Assembly (NCBI GenBank): GCA_964483375.1
Contig: CAZABJ010000002.1
Span: 1 to 64,000 of the forward strand
Length of the DNA: 64,000 nt
Direction: 5' to 3'
Source: JAUIEH01 sp964483375
GTDB lineage: Bacteria > Pseudomonadota > Alphaproteobacteria > Caulobacterales > Maricaulaceae
The position numbers and the translations under genes are program-made. The notes beneath the pieces were generated by a model. It was not told the origin of the DNA. It saw nothing but the letters and a program-made list of their open reading frames with translations, and ran no database searches. Of the stretch, positions 6,737 to 14,966 are shown piece by piece; position 1 is the stretch's first letter; each line of letters starts with the position of its first letter.

Positions 6737-8965
6737 ATGCTAAACTTGCGCATGGGGGCCGCCGCCGCAGCGCTTGGGCTCGCCCCGTTTCCCGCTCTCG
6801 CCCAGGATGACGCCGCGACCCCGGAGCCGCCCCGCGCCGAACAGCGCCCCGTGGAGCTCGAAGCTCATGGCGACGTTCGCATCGACGAGTATTACTGGCT
6901 GCGCGGGCGCGAAGACGCCGACGTAATCGCCTATCTCGAGGCGGAAAACGACTATATGCGAACGATCTTCGAGCCGTATGAAGCGCTTGAGGAACATCTG
7001 TTCGAAGAGATGACCGACCGACTCTCGGACGTGCGCGAACTCGCGCCCTGGGAAGACGACGGATATCTTTACGGCCAACGCTACGCCGAAGGCGAAGACT
7101 ACGCCGTGTATTGGCGGCGCCCCGTCGACGACCCCGAGGCCGAAGAAGACATCTTGGTCGACGGCCCGGCCCTCGCCGAAGGAACCGACTATTGGCGTCT
7201 AGGCGAATATGCCGTCTCGCCGAACGGACGATACCTCGCGACCACCACCGACGACGTCGGCCGTCGAATCTACACCCTTCGCATCCAGGACCGCGAGACC
7301 GGCGAATATTTGCCTGACGAGATCACAGGCATCGAACCAGATTTCGTCTGGGCCGGCGACAGTGACGTCATTTACTACCTTCGCAAAGACGAAGAGACCC
7401 TGCGGCCCTACCAGCTTTACCGCCACCGCTTAGGCTCCGAGGTCTCCGAAGACGAGCTTGTATACCAGGAGGATGACGACCGCTTCCTGCTCTTCCTGGG
7501 CGAAACGTCGTCCGAAGAATATGTGTCGTTAGGGTCGTACTACTCGACGTCGCTTGAGTATCGCTTCTACGATATCACTGATGGCGAGGCCGCCGGCGAA
7601 GTCTTCGCAGAACGGCGAGAGGATCACGAATACTACGTCGACCACGCCGCAGGCGCCTTCTACGTGCTCACCAACAATGAGGCGGTGAACTTCCGCCTCA
7701 TGCGCGCCGATGCGCCTGGCCAACCGATGTCGGAATGGACCGACGTCGTCGGTCCCCGTGAGGACGTGCTGCTCGAGAATTTCGCCGTGTTCGACGAGTT
7801 CTTGGTGCTGCAAGAACGCGCAGATGCGAATTCCCAAGTGCGCGTGATGCGCCATGACGGTTCGGACGACCACATCGTCGAAGTCGGCGAAGAGGCCTAC
7901 ACCGCCGCGATCTCGGGGGTCGCAGGCGACGTGGTCAATCCCGATGTCTCCGCGAGCGTTTTGCGGTTCGGCTACACCTCAATGACGACGCCGCAGACGA
8001 TTTACGCCTATGACATGGGCGAGCGCGCGCTCACCGAGCTGCGCCAAGAGGTCATCGAAGGCGGTTTTGACAGCGCGAATTACGCCACAGCACGGTTGAC
8101 CGCGCCCGCCCGAGACGGCGCGGAGGTGCCAGTTACGCTCGCGTGGCGGGAGGACCTGCGCGCCGATGGGCCCCAGCCTTTGTTGCTCATCGGCTACGGC
8201 TCCTACGGCTACAGCTACGACCCGCAGTTCTCGAGCTGGCTCGTCAGCCTCTATGATCGCGGTTTCATCGTCGCCATCGCGCATATTCGAGGCGGCCAAG
8301 AACGCGGCCGGCCCTGGTATGACGACGGCAAGCTTCTGAACAAGATGAACACCTTCACCGACTTCATCGATGTCGGCGAATTTCTCATCGCTGAGGGCTA
8401 TGTCACCGCGGACCAATTGTTCGCGCGCGGCGGCTCGGCGGGCGGCCTTTTGATGGGCGCTGTGATGAACATGCGTCCGGATCTGTTCGCCGGCGTGGTG
8501 GCGCGGGTTCCGTTCGTCGACGTGGTCACGACCATGCTGGACGACACCATCCCGCTCACCACCTATGAGTATGACGAGTGGGGCAATCCCAATGAGCAAG
8601 AGTATTACGAGTACATGCTCTCCTACTCGCCCTACGACCAGGTCTCAGCGCAGGACTATCCCGACCTCTATGTGACGGCGGGACTGCATGACAGCCAGGT
8701 GCAGTATTGGGAGCCGGCGAAATGGGTGGCGCGCTTGCGCGACCGAGCCACGGGCGACGGCCTCATTCTATTGGAGACCAACATGGAAGCCGGTCACGGC
8801 GGGGCGTCGGGCCGCCTGCGGAGCTTCGGCGAGAGGGCGCGCGAAGTCGTGTTCCTGCTGCATGTGTTGGGAACGGCTGAAGCCGAAGCCGAAGCCGCCG
8901 CAGCGGCTGCATCGGTTGAAGACGCTGAGGATGCGGCTTCGACGGAAAGCGCCGAGGAGGAATAA
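6737..8965 (+). CDS. ptrB: Exported prolyl oligopeptidase/oligopeptidase B family serine peptidase
   Basis: A 742-residue S9A peptidase that cleaves short peptides, with the oligopeptidase B architecture: an N-terminal beta-propeller (about 70-430) and a C-terminal alpha/beta-hydrolase domain. Ser in GGSAGGLLMGA (about 566), Asp in GLHDSQV (about 651) and His in EAGHGGASG (about 687) form the triad, and YDEWGNPN is typical of the B type. A Sec signal peptide (LGLAPFPALAQDD, cleavage near residue 22) indicates periplasmic location, unlike cytoplasmic E. coli PtrB. The last 35 residues are an Ala/Glu-rich low-complexity tail. The ATG has GAAGGA upstream. Likely monocistronic. Confidence 0.92.
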   Translation: MLNLRMGAAAAALGLAPFPALAQDDAATPEPPRAEQRPVELEAHGDVRIDEYYWLRGREDADVIAYLEAENDYMRTIFEPYEALEEHLFEEMTDRLSDVRELAPWEDDGYLYGQRYAEGEDYAVYWRRPVDDPEAEEDILVDGPALAEGTDYWRLGEYAVSPNGRYLATTTDDVGRRIYTLRIQDRETGEYLPDEITGIEPDFVWAGDSDVIYYLRKDEETLRPYQLYRHRLGSEVSEDELVYQEDDDRFLLFLGETSSEEYVSLGSYYSTSLEYRFYDITDGEAAGEVFAERREDHEYYVDHAAGAFYVLTNNEAVNFRLMRADAPGQPMSEWTDVVGPREDVLLENFAVFDEFLVLQERADANSQVRVMRHDGSDDHIVEVGEEAYTAAISGVAGDVVNPDVSASVLRFGYTSMTTPQTIYAYDMGERALTELRQEVIEGGFDSANYATARLTAPARDGAEVPVTLAWREDLRADGPQPLLLIGYGSYGYSYDPQFSSWLVSLYDRGFIVAIAHIRGGQERGRPWYDDGKLLNKMNTFTDFIDVGEFLIAEGYVTADQLFARGGSAGGLLMGAVMNMRPDLFAGVVARVPFVDVVTTMLDDTIPLTTYEYDEWGNPNEQEYYEYMLSYSPYDQVSAQDYPDLYVTAGLHDSQVQYWEPAKWVARLRDRATGDGLILLETNMEAGHGGASGRLRSFGERAREVVFLLHVLGTAEAEAEAAAAAASVEDAEDAASTESAEEE

Positions 8966-9053
8966 TCCAGGCGCTCGCGGGCGGGACGCGCGTCTCGCCC
9001 GCGAGTCTGCTACCGAGTGGACACCGGGGGCGGGAAAGCACGAGGAGAGGCCC

Positions 9054-9335
9054 ATGCTACGAGCGATCATCGGCGCGCTATTGGCGGCGTCCATGACGAC
9101 GTATGCTCATGCGAAAGACCCTGCGCCGGCAAGCGAGGCTCCGGTCTCCGAAGCACCCGCCGCACCGGCTTCTCCAAGCAGCGACGGCGAAGGCGAGCCG
9201 GCCGCCGAAAGAGCGCCTGAGCCGATTATTCTCGGTGAAGGCGCCGAGCGGTCGTCGTTCGTAGAGCCGCCAACGTTCCGGATCGATCCCGATGAAAGAC
9301 CGCGCTGCCGTTACGAGCCGCCGCCGGTCTCGTAA
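9054..9335 (+). CDS. Small exported Pro/Ala/Glu-rich protein
   Basis: A 93-residue protein beginning with a Sec signal peptide (MLRAIIGALLAASMTTYAHA, cleavage after AHA near residue 20) followed by a Pro/Ala/Ser/Glu-rich low-complexity region (about 21-60) and a C-terminal FRIDPDERPRCRYEPPP segment with a single cysteine. GAGGAGAGG sits three bases before the ATG at 9054, which decides the start over longer in-frame options that run through the upstream peptidase gene. Function unknown. Its position 88 bases after the peptidase gene leaves room for a shared transcript. Confidence 0.72.
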   Translation: MLRAIIGALLAASMTTYAHAKDPAPASEAPVSEAPAAPASPSSDGEGEPAAERAPEPIILGEGAERSSFVEPPTFRIDPDERPRCRYEPPPVS

Positions 9336-9530
9336 AGGAGTTTGCGCCTCGCAGCGCTTAGCCTTTGCGGACTCTTGACGAAGAATTTACACTACCTTCC
9401 GAAGGGGGCGCACCGCGCGCTCGTCCGCGCCCAGGCGCGGGCAGGGGCCTGATGCGAAATCTTCATTCGACGTTCGGGCCGACAGGCCTTAGCGTTTGGA
9501 TTTCGTGGGCGTCCGCAACGGGAGGGACCT

Positions 9531-9866
9531 ATGCCGGATCTTGGAACGACCAGTCTGCCGGTTCTCGGCGACATTGCAAATCTGACCCTGATTATCTGGG
9601 CGGTGACCGGCTTGGTGGCCGGCCTGCTCTTTTCAGGCCGCGGCTTCATCGGCCTGATCTTTGGAATCATCGGCGGCCTTCTGGGCGGCGCTGCGTTCCA
9701 GTACCTCGCCACCAACCCCAGCGCTGAAGAGCCGATGTTCAGCCTCGGCAGCGTTCTGACCTTCGTGCCCGCCGACTATCTCGGCTATGCCGTGGCGGTC
9801 GTGAGCGCGCTGATCGGCGCGATCGTGTTTTCTATTCTGGTCCGGATCCTGATCCGGGCCGCGTAA
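9531..9866 (+). CDS. Small membrane protein with glycine-rich segments
   Basis: A 111-residue membrane protein with three to four hydrophobic segments: about residues 17-37 (LTLIIWAVTGLVAGLLFSG), 38-60 (FIGLIFGIIGGLLGGAAFQ) and 80-108. The G-x-x-x-G rich middle recalls YeaQ/YmgE/GlsB-type small membrane proteins (transglycosylase-associated family), but the loop between segments is longer and I would not name it so firmly. GGGAGG precedes the ATG by five bases. A strong hairpin follows the stop and may end its transcript. Neighbours give no functional clue. Confidence 0.8.
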   Translation: MPDLGTTSLPVLGDIANLTLIIWAVTGLVAGLLFSGRGFIGLIFGIIGGLLGGAAFQYLATNPSAEEPMFSLGSVLTFVPADYLGYAVAVVSALIGAIVFSILVRILIRAA

Positions 9867-9876
9867 GCGATGGCGC

Positions 9877-9906
9877 GCCGGCGATGATGAGGGGGTCATC
9901 GCCGGC
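9877..9906. terminator. Terminator-like hairpin
   Basis: Perfect 11-bp stem, GCCGGCGATGA at 9877-9887 and TCATCGCCGGC at 9896-9906, loop of eight bases, lying between two convergent genes. The T-run is weak on both strands, so efficiency is uncertain. Confidence 0.6.
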
Positions 9907-9942
9907 CGTGCTTCTCCGCGTGAGCCGCCCGTTTGGGGCGGG

Positions 9943-10437
9943 CTAGCGCGTAAAGCTGAGATCGAGCCCCGTGAGCATCGGCGCGTAGTCTTCCGCCGCC
10001 TCGAATGCGTAACGCGCCATCGCCCAGCCGATGTCGCGGGCGACTATGTCGTCCTGATAGAGCGGATTTCGTTCCGCCATGGACAAATAGGCGGCCAACG
10101 CCGTCTCTGGCCCCGTCGCCTTCGGCTCCATATTCGCCGCCGCTTCGGGCAAACCCCGCGCCGAGGTCGCCTCGAATTGTTCGAGCGCACGAGCGACTTC
10201 GCCCGGCGGCGCCTCATAACGCTCAACCCAGTCCTCAAATCGCGAAATCGTACGGGCGCGCAGCGCCGTGAAAAGCGCTTCCGCCTCCTCACGACGCTCA
10301 ATCGGCACCAAATCTCTCAGGCGGACGTCCCGCGCCACAGCCTTGAGCGCAATCACAGCTTCATCAGGGTCGCGCGCCGCATAGGCGACGGCGACTGCAT
10401 CGATCAGCTTGCGCACGCCGATTCCGTAGTCCGCCAT
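9943..10437 (-). CDS. Uncharacterised cytoplasmic protein
   Basis: A 164-residue, mostly helical, soluble protein with no signal peptide, cysteine cluster or known motif. The ATG at 10437 is preceded by GAGGTGGGG, whereas the longer in-frame start at 10476 has no such site. Predicted helices include VRKLIDAVAVAYAARDPDEAV (about 9-29) and ERREEAEALFTALRARTISRF. It lies alone on the minus strand between the membrane protein at 9531-9866 and the thioredoxin-like gene, from which it is separated by about 145 bases. No function is proposed. Confidence 0.7.
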   Translation of the reverse strand: MADYGIGVRKLIDAVAVAYAARDPDEAVIALKAVARDVRLRDLVPIERREEAEALFTALRARTISRFEDWVERYEAPPGEVARALEQFEATSARGLPEAAANMEPKATGPETALAAYLSMAERNPLYQDDIVARDIGWAMARYAFEAAEDYAPMLTGLDLSFTR

Positions 10438-10583
10438 TCCCCACCTCGGGATTGCGCCGGCCTTTGGGCGGCGCACGGCGTCTCACGCGCCGGATGTCGG
10501 GCACCATAGTCCCCCCAACCACGGCGCACCGCCCTTCCCGCGCAAGAACCCCCAAAAATCCGTCCCGACCGGCCGAACGCAGC

Positions 10584-11138
10584 CTATTGTCGCCACTTAA
10601 TGGAGCATCCCATGGACGGGGTCTGCTCCGCCGGTCCGCCCTCGCCCCGCGCCACCGCACGCATCGCCTCCACCAACTCCCGCGCGGCGCCGGGGGGCGG
10701 CGGTTCTGTCCGTCCTTCGTCCAGACGTCCACGATATTGCAGCCCGCCCTGAGCATCGAAACCAAAGAAATCGGGCGTGCAGACCGCGCCGTAAGCGCGC
10801 GCGGTCTCTTGGCTCTCATCAATCAGATAGGGAAATGAAAACCCCCGCGCCTGAGCGAACGCCGCCATCCGGTCAGGGGCGTCGTCGGGATAGCGCGTCC
10901 AATCGTTGGGCATGATCGCCGCAATGCCGATACCCTCCCCCTGAAGGACTTTTGCGTCCGCGACCAATCGTTCGATCACGGCGAGGACATAGGGGCAGTG
11001 ATTGCAGATAAACATGACAAGCGCGCCACGCGGGCCTGCGATATCGGCGAACGCGTAGGTCCGTCCGTCCGTCGCCGGCAATGAAAAGTCCGGCGCAGGC
11101 CAGCCAAATTCGCAGATCGGCGTTTCCGTCAGCGCCAT
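10584..11138 (-). CDS. Thioredoxin-family (AhpC/TSA-like) protein
   Basis: A 184-residue cytoplasmic thioredoxin-fold protein. It opens with the peroxiredoxin-type APDFSLPATDGRTY (about 15-28) and carries CNHCPYV (about 46-52), a CxxC followed by the cis-proline-like context of a well conserved bacterial family of thioredoxin-like proteins. VCTPDFFGFD is the conserved TPxFF segment, and the C-terminus PSMGCSIKW is also a family signature with a third cysteine. The reaction is probably thiol reduction or peroxide reduction; the partner is unknown. It is transcribed away from the LprI/IalB-like gene. Confidence 0.88.
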   Translation of the reverse strand: MALTETPICEFGWPAPDFSLPATDGRTYAFADIAGPRGALVMFICNHCPYVLAVIERLVADAKVLQGEGIGIAAIMPNDWTRYPDDAPDRMAAFAQARGFSFPYLIDESQETARAYGAVCTPDFFGFDAQGGLQYRGRLDEGRTEPPPPGAARELVEAMRAVARGEGGPAEQTPSMGCSIKWRQ

Positions 11139-11276
11139 AGGTCACTCTCCTGGCTTGGTTGGCGGTGTGGCGCACGGGCCACGTTCTGGCCGGCATAGCA
11201 CCGCAAATGTGAGGCTCGGCTGGATTTCGCCCAATTCCTACGCAATCCGCCGCGAGGTCCCAAGACGGAGTTCGCG

Positions 11277-12200
11277 ATGTCGCTCATTCGCCTGTTCGCT
11301 GCAGCCGCCTCGGCGGTCTGCGCCCTGACGCTCACGCCGCCGCCCGCGGCGGCCAATCCGCTTTCTGACTGCGCAAGCCAGAGCGCCGATACGATCGCGG
11401 CGCGGGCCTGTCTGCGAGAACGGCTTGAGACGGCGAACGCAACGCTGAGCGCCCGGCGCGCGGCGGTGCGCGAGGCGGCGCGGGCGGCCGACGCCGCGCA
11501 AGGCAGGGATGTGGCCGTGCGGCGGGCGGAAGCGGCTGAACTCGCGTTTGAGGCGTTTCGCACCGACGCCTGTCGGCTCGAAGCCGCGCTGGCGGCGAGC
11601 GACGGTGATGTCGGCGCTTGGGAGGTGGCCTGCGCCATCGCGCGCACCGAGGCGAGAGTGCAAGAGTTGGAGCGCTTGCTGGAACGCGATCCCCCGCCCC
11701 CCGCGACGGTCGCCGGCGAGACGCCGCCTGCTGAACCGTCTGACCCGCCGCAGCCGCGCCTGGCGACGCTCCTGTCCGGGGCGAGCGCCGAGACGTTTCG
11801 CGATTGGCGGGTCGCTTGCATCGAGGATGCTTGCCATGTCGGGGCGTTCGCCCAAGGCGAAGCGCCGCTCTGGGTTTTGGTGCTAACGCGGAGGAGCGGC
11901 GATGAGAGCTGGCGCTTGGCGCTTGGCGCGCTTGAAGACGACATCGCAGCCGAGCGGGTCTCCTTACAAATCGACGGCGCCGCGGCGCGGGAACTGGCGG
12001 TGACCTTGCAGGGGGATCACGCCGCGCTCAGCGTCGCGCCTGACGCGTTCAGCCAGCTCATGAGGCAGCTCCGCGGTGGCGCAGCAAGCGCAGTCACGGT
12101 CGATGAACCCGGCGGGGAAACGCGCTCGGCGCGTTTCAGTCTCATGGGCATGACGGCGGCGATGAACGCGGCCGCCGCCTATTTGGGCGAGGTGCGTTGA
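11277..12200 (+). CDS. Exported protein: LprI/DUF1311-like N-terminus plus IalB-like C-terminus
   Basis: A 307-residue exported protein with signal peptide (residues 1-26, ending PAAAN). Residues about 30-125 form a cysteine-containing coiled helical region (CASQ, RACLRERL, DACRLEAAL, WEVACAIARTEARVQELERLL) similar to LprI/DUF1311 domains known from lysozyme inhibitors. A Pro-rich linker (about 140-160) leads to a domain beginning FRDWRVACIEDACHVGAF (about 180-197), the two-cysteine pattern of invasion-associated locus B proteins. Location should be periplasmic. The fusion is inferred from motif spacing only. It is convergent with the BON-LysM gene, separated by 16 bases. Confidence 0.75.
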   Translation: MSLIRLFAAAASAVCALTLTPPPAAANPLSDCASQSADTIAARACLRERLETANATLSARRAAVREAARAADAAQGRDVAVRRAEAAELAFEAFRTDACRLEAALAASDGDVGAWEVACAIARTEARVQELERLLERDPPPPATVAGETPPAEPSDPPQPRLATLLSGASAETFRDWRVACIEDACHVGAFAQGEAPLWVLVLTRRSGDESWRLALGALEDDIAAERVSLQIDGAAARELAVTLQGDHAALSVAPDAFSQLMRQLRGGAASAVTVDEPGGETRSARFSLMGMTAAMNAAAAYLGEVR

Positions 12201-12216
12201 GCGCCAGCGCCAGAAG

Positions 12217-12741
12217 TCAGGACTTCGCCCCGCCTGCGGGACGTTTGCGGGGGATCCGGAGCTTTTGGCCGGGATAAATCCGGTCTGGATCCTTCAGCAT
12301 CGGGCGATTGGCCTCGAAGATATCCTTGTATTCCGTGCCTTTGCCGTATTTGCGCTTGGCGATGCTGTAGAGCGTATCGCCCTTCTCCACGGTGTAGAAA
12401 TCCGAGGGTTCGTCCTCGACATCCACCGTGATGTCGTCCTCCACCTCGCCGACGCCTTCCACATTGCCGACCAAGAGCAGAATCTTCTCTTTCTCAGCCT
12501 GGCTCGCGGCTTGGCCGGTCATCCGAACGCGTTCGCCGCGCACATGGATGTCGATGCGGTCCATATTGAGGCCCAGCTCGGAGATTTCCCGCCGGATCGC
12601 CTGGCTGTTGCGAGCCCCCCCGCCAACGCCGAGGGACGCGCTGCCCGCGCCCAAATCGCCGCCGCCAGTCTCATCGTCATCCCCGTCGCGAGACATGGCG
12701 AGCCGGCGACCCGCCTCCATGGCGAAGCGAATGAGATTCAT
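12217..12741 (-). CDS. BON-LysM protein, YgaU/Kbp type
   Basis: A 174-residue protein with the layout of YgaU/Kbp: a BON domain (about 48-110; RIDIHVRGERVRMTGQAASQ, then NVEGVGEVEDDI) followed by a C-terminal LysM domain (about 115-166; YTVEKGDTLYSIAKRKYGKG to IYPGQKLRIP). E. coli Kbp is a cytoplasmic potassium-binding protein; here too no signal peptide is visible, so a cytoplasmic place is likely despite the LysM fold. A Gly/Asp-rich linker lies at about 18-45. The role as K+ sensor is by analogy only. It is the second LysM gene of the window but unrelated in layout to the lipoprotein at 3269-3952. Confidence 0.88.
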   Translation of the reverse strand: MNLIRFAMEAGRRLAMSRDGDDDETGGGDLGAGSASLGVGGGARNSQAIRREISELGLNMDRIDIHVRGERVRMTGQAASQAEKEKILLLVGNVEGVGEVEDDITVDVEDEPSDFYTVEKGDTLYSIAKRKYGKGTEYKDIFEANRPMLKDPDRIYPGQKLRIPRKRPAGGAKS

Positions 12742-12807
12742 GACTAATGCTCCCTGTCAGACGCGAGACCCCACTATCGCGCGAACCGGCTTGAAATCCA
12801 GGCGCTT

Positions 12808-13278
12808 TCACCAGTCCGGCGAAACCGGCGCATTGAAGAACGCTTCATCGACGCGTCGACGCGTGGCGGGCGTGGTCCCTTGAGGAAGCTCATGCGGCGC
12901 CGCCCATAAGACCTCGGCGATCTCGCGGTCGGCGGGCCTGGCGCGGGGGACCACCTCTTCGGCGCGGTACAGAAGAACATGATCGCCCGGAAACGTCTTG
13001 AAATTGGCGAAAACGCCAACCAGCCGCAGCGGGCCGTCATGGGAGACGCCCGCCTCTTCCTCCAATTCCCGCAGCGCGGAGTACGCCGCACGTTCGCCTT
13101 TCTCAACGCCGCCGCCAGGCAGATACCAGCCTTCGACATAGGTGTGGCGGACCAGAGCGATGCGGCCCTCAGCGTCGGTCGCAAGCACCCGCGCCCCCAA
13201 TGTGAGCCCGCGCACGGTCCGAAACCACCTCTGAACGACCGGCCGAATGACCGGCTCGATGCCTCGACGCAGCGACAT
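12808..13278 (-). CDS. Nudix hydrolase
   Basis: A 156-residue Nudix hydrolase, cleaving a nucleoside diphosphate linked to another moiety. The Nudix box is complete: GGVEKGE, seven residues, then RELEEEAGV, matching GX5EX7REUXEEXGU at about residues 57-79. Upstream LGARVLATDAEGRIALVRHTY is the usual core strand, and WYLPGGG precedes the box. The ATG at 13278 is preferred to an in-frame TTG at 13314; the ribosome-binding site is weak in both cases. The substrate cannot be told from sequence. It is read toward the BON-LysM gene and may share its transcript. Confidence 0.88.
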   Translation of the reverse strand: MSLRRGIEPVIRPVVQRWFRTVRGLTLGARVLATDAEGRIALVRHTYVEGWYLPGGGVEKGERAAYSALRELEEEAGVSHDGPLRLVGVFANFKTFPGDHVLLYRAEEVVPRARPADREIAEVLWAAPHELPQGTTPATRRRVDEAFFNAPVSPDW

Positions 13279-13373
13279 TTCCGCCCACAGCCTCCGGCTT
13301 CCCCTTCCCCTCAAGGCTCTATACAGAGGACGCAGGGTTTATCCCAACCGCTGACTAACTTCCGGAGGCCGCC

Positions 13374-13454
13374 ATGGTCGCGCTGTATGTCATCATCGGG
13401 TTCGTCGTAGCGTTTGCGATTCTGAACGTCATAGACTTCAAGCGCTTGGACTAG
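13374..13454 (+). CDS. 26-residue single-pass membrane protein
   Basis: A very short open frame: ATG at 13374, 26 codons, TAG at 13452-13454. CGGAGG lies five bases before the ATG, an excellent ribosome-binding site. Residues about 3-20 are almost all hydrophobic (LYVIIGFVVAFAILNVI), then the charged tail DFKRLD, so it should span the inner membrane once with its C-terminus basic/acidic. It overlaps the end of the convergent hybrid kinase gene by 17 bases. It is too short for normal gene callers. Function unknown; the perfect Shine-Dalgarno spacing and the transmembrane pattern are the only support. Confidence 0.6.
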   Translation: MVALYVIIGFVVAFAILNVIDFKRLD

Positions 13455-14643
13455 CTGCGGTTTCAGCGTTCGCGGCCAGCGTTTCAATGGCCGCGGCGAG
13501 CTTGGCGAGTTCTATCGGTTTTTCGAGGAACGCGTTGATGCCCGCCTCCCGCGTCAGCTTTTCGATTTCCGGGCGGATGTCTGCTGTCAAGGCGAGAATA
13601 GGCACCTGACTACGCGCGTCGTTGCGGGCGCGTATCGCCTTGGCGGCGCTCACCCCATCCATGACGGGCATGTGGACGTCCATGACCACCACGTCGAAGG
13701 CTTCGACCGACACGGCTTCGACGGCGAGCTTCCCGTTGTCCACCACCTGGGTCTCATGGCCCAGGTTTTCGACGATGAGCTTGATGAGGCGCTGATTGGT
13801 GGGATTGTCTTCGGCGATCAGCACTTTGCGCCGCACGCGCGCGCGGGCGGGCGCCGCTGTGACCACCCCTTTCTCAGCGCGGGGCAACTCAAGCGCGATC
13901 TCGAACTCAGTGCCGCCCGCCTCCCGGGATCGGGCGTCCAACCGCCCCCCCATCAGCTCGATGATCCGACGCGCGATCGCCAAGCCGAGCCCCGCCCCGC
14001 CATAGCGCCGCGTCGACGCTTCAGCGCCAGGACCTTCTTTGTCGAAGTCCAGAAAGGGCTGGGCCTCATCAATGGGCAGGCCGGTATCGGTGACGACGAT
14101 CGATATGCCGTCGCCTTGGACGGGTTTCGCCGTCAATGCGATTTCGCCTTCCGCGGTGAACTTCACCGCGTTGTCGAGAAGGTTGACGATCGCAAGCCGG
14201 ATCCACTGCGCATCGCCGATCCTCGGCGCCGCAAGCGACCCCTCGACGTCGACGGTGAGCTTGAGACCTTTTTCCCGCGCATCCAGCCGCATCATATCGC
14301 CGGCGGCCTCGACCTCCTCAAGCAGATCCACGGGCTTCGCTTCAAACCGAGCGTCGCCCGCCTGCAAAGCTGCGTAACGCACGAGATTTTCGCTGAGCGC
14401 AAGCAGACGCCTGCCCGCCCGCTCGGCGGTCTCCAGGCACCGGCGCTGCTCCCCGTCGAGCGGGGACGTCTCCAAAAGTTGCAACATGCCCAGTACGGTG
14501 GTGAGCGGCGTGCGGAACTCATGGCTCATCGCCGCCAGCAAGCTGGCTTCGCTCGGCCGACCGCCCGCGTCGTCCCGCGACGTCCGGTCACCCTCTCCCG
14601 ACGACGCCTGGGGCGGCGGGGCGCCTCTATCGGCCCGCGACAT
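13438..14643 (-). CDS. Hybrid histidine kinase without sensor domain
   Basis: A 401-residue cytoplasmic hybrid kinase. MSHEFRTPLTTVLGMLQLL (phospho-acceptor His about 41) is the HisKA box, NLLDNAVKFT the N box, VTDTGLPIDEA and GGAGLGLAIARRIIELMGG the G boxes. A receiver domain follows (about 270-390) with the phosphorylated Asp in VVVMDVHMPVMDG (about 322), and Lys in LEKPIELAKL. There are no membrane segments and no PAS or GAF domain, so the input must come through another protein or the first 35 disordered residues. ATG 14643 has GGGAGAAGG upstream. No partner histidine phosphotransfer gene is adjacent. Confidence 0.92.
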   Translation of the reverse strand: MSRADRGAPPPQASSGEGDRTSRDDAGGRPSEASLLAAMSHEFRTPLTTVLGMLQLLETSPLDGEQRRCLETAERAGRRLLALSENLVRYAALQAGDARFEAKPVDLLEEVEAAGDMMRLDAREKGLKLTVDVEGSLAAPRIGDAQWIRLAIVNLLDNAVKFTAEGEIALTAKPVQGDGISIVVTDTGLPIDEAQPFLDFDKEGPGAEASTRRYGGAGLGLAIARRIIELMGGRLDARSREAGGTEFEIALELPRAEKGVVTAAPARARVRRKVLIAEDNPTNQRLIKLIVENLGHETQVVDNGKLAVEAVSVEAFDVVVMDVHMPVMDGVSAAKAIRARNDARSQVPILALTADIRPEIEKLTREAGINAFLEKPIELAKLAAAIETLAANAETAASPSA

Positions 14644-14966
14644 GGACCTTCTCCCAACGCGCGCCAACCGGCCCCCGGGCGCGGACGGACCGTAGTCAGA
14701 TAAACTTGCGGCGTCGACATTCTTCCCCGTTCAGGCCCAGTCGCGACGCACATCTCACCAGCATTGAGCCCTCAAGGAGCGGTTCTGGGGGCCCTCGGGC
14801 GAACTGTCCGCCTTAAACCACGCTTGCGAACTAAGTGTCCGGGCTGATTGGCGGGCGCGTTGCAACAGCGGCCAGTTCGTAATATCGACGCGGGGCCTTG
14901 CCCGTTCTGGGCGCACCGGCCGGCCAATACAGGGCGCGGCCGCGGAGCCGGAAAGCCGCGTCTGCG

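Noticed and set aside
13672..14703. 343-residue plus-strand frame over the hybrid kinase
   Set aside because: Antisense shadow; the minus-strand frame has complete kinase and receiver motifs.
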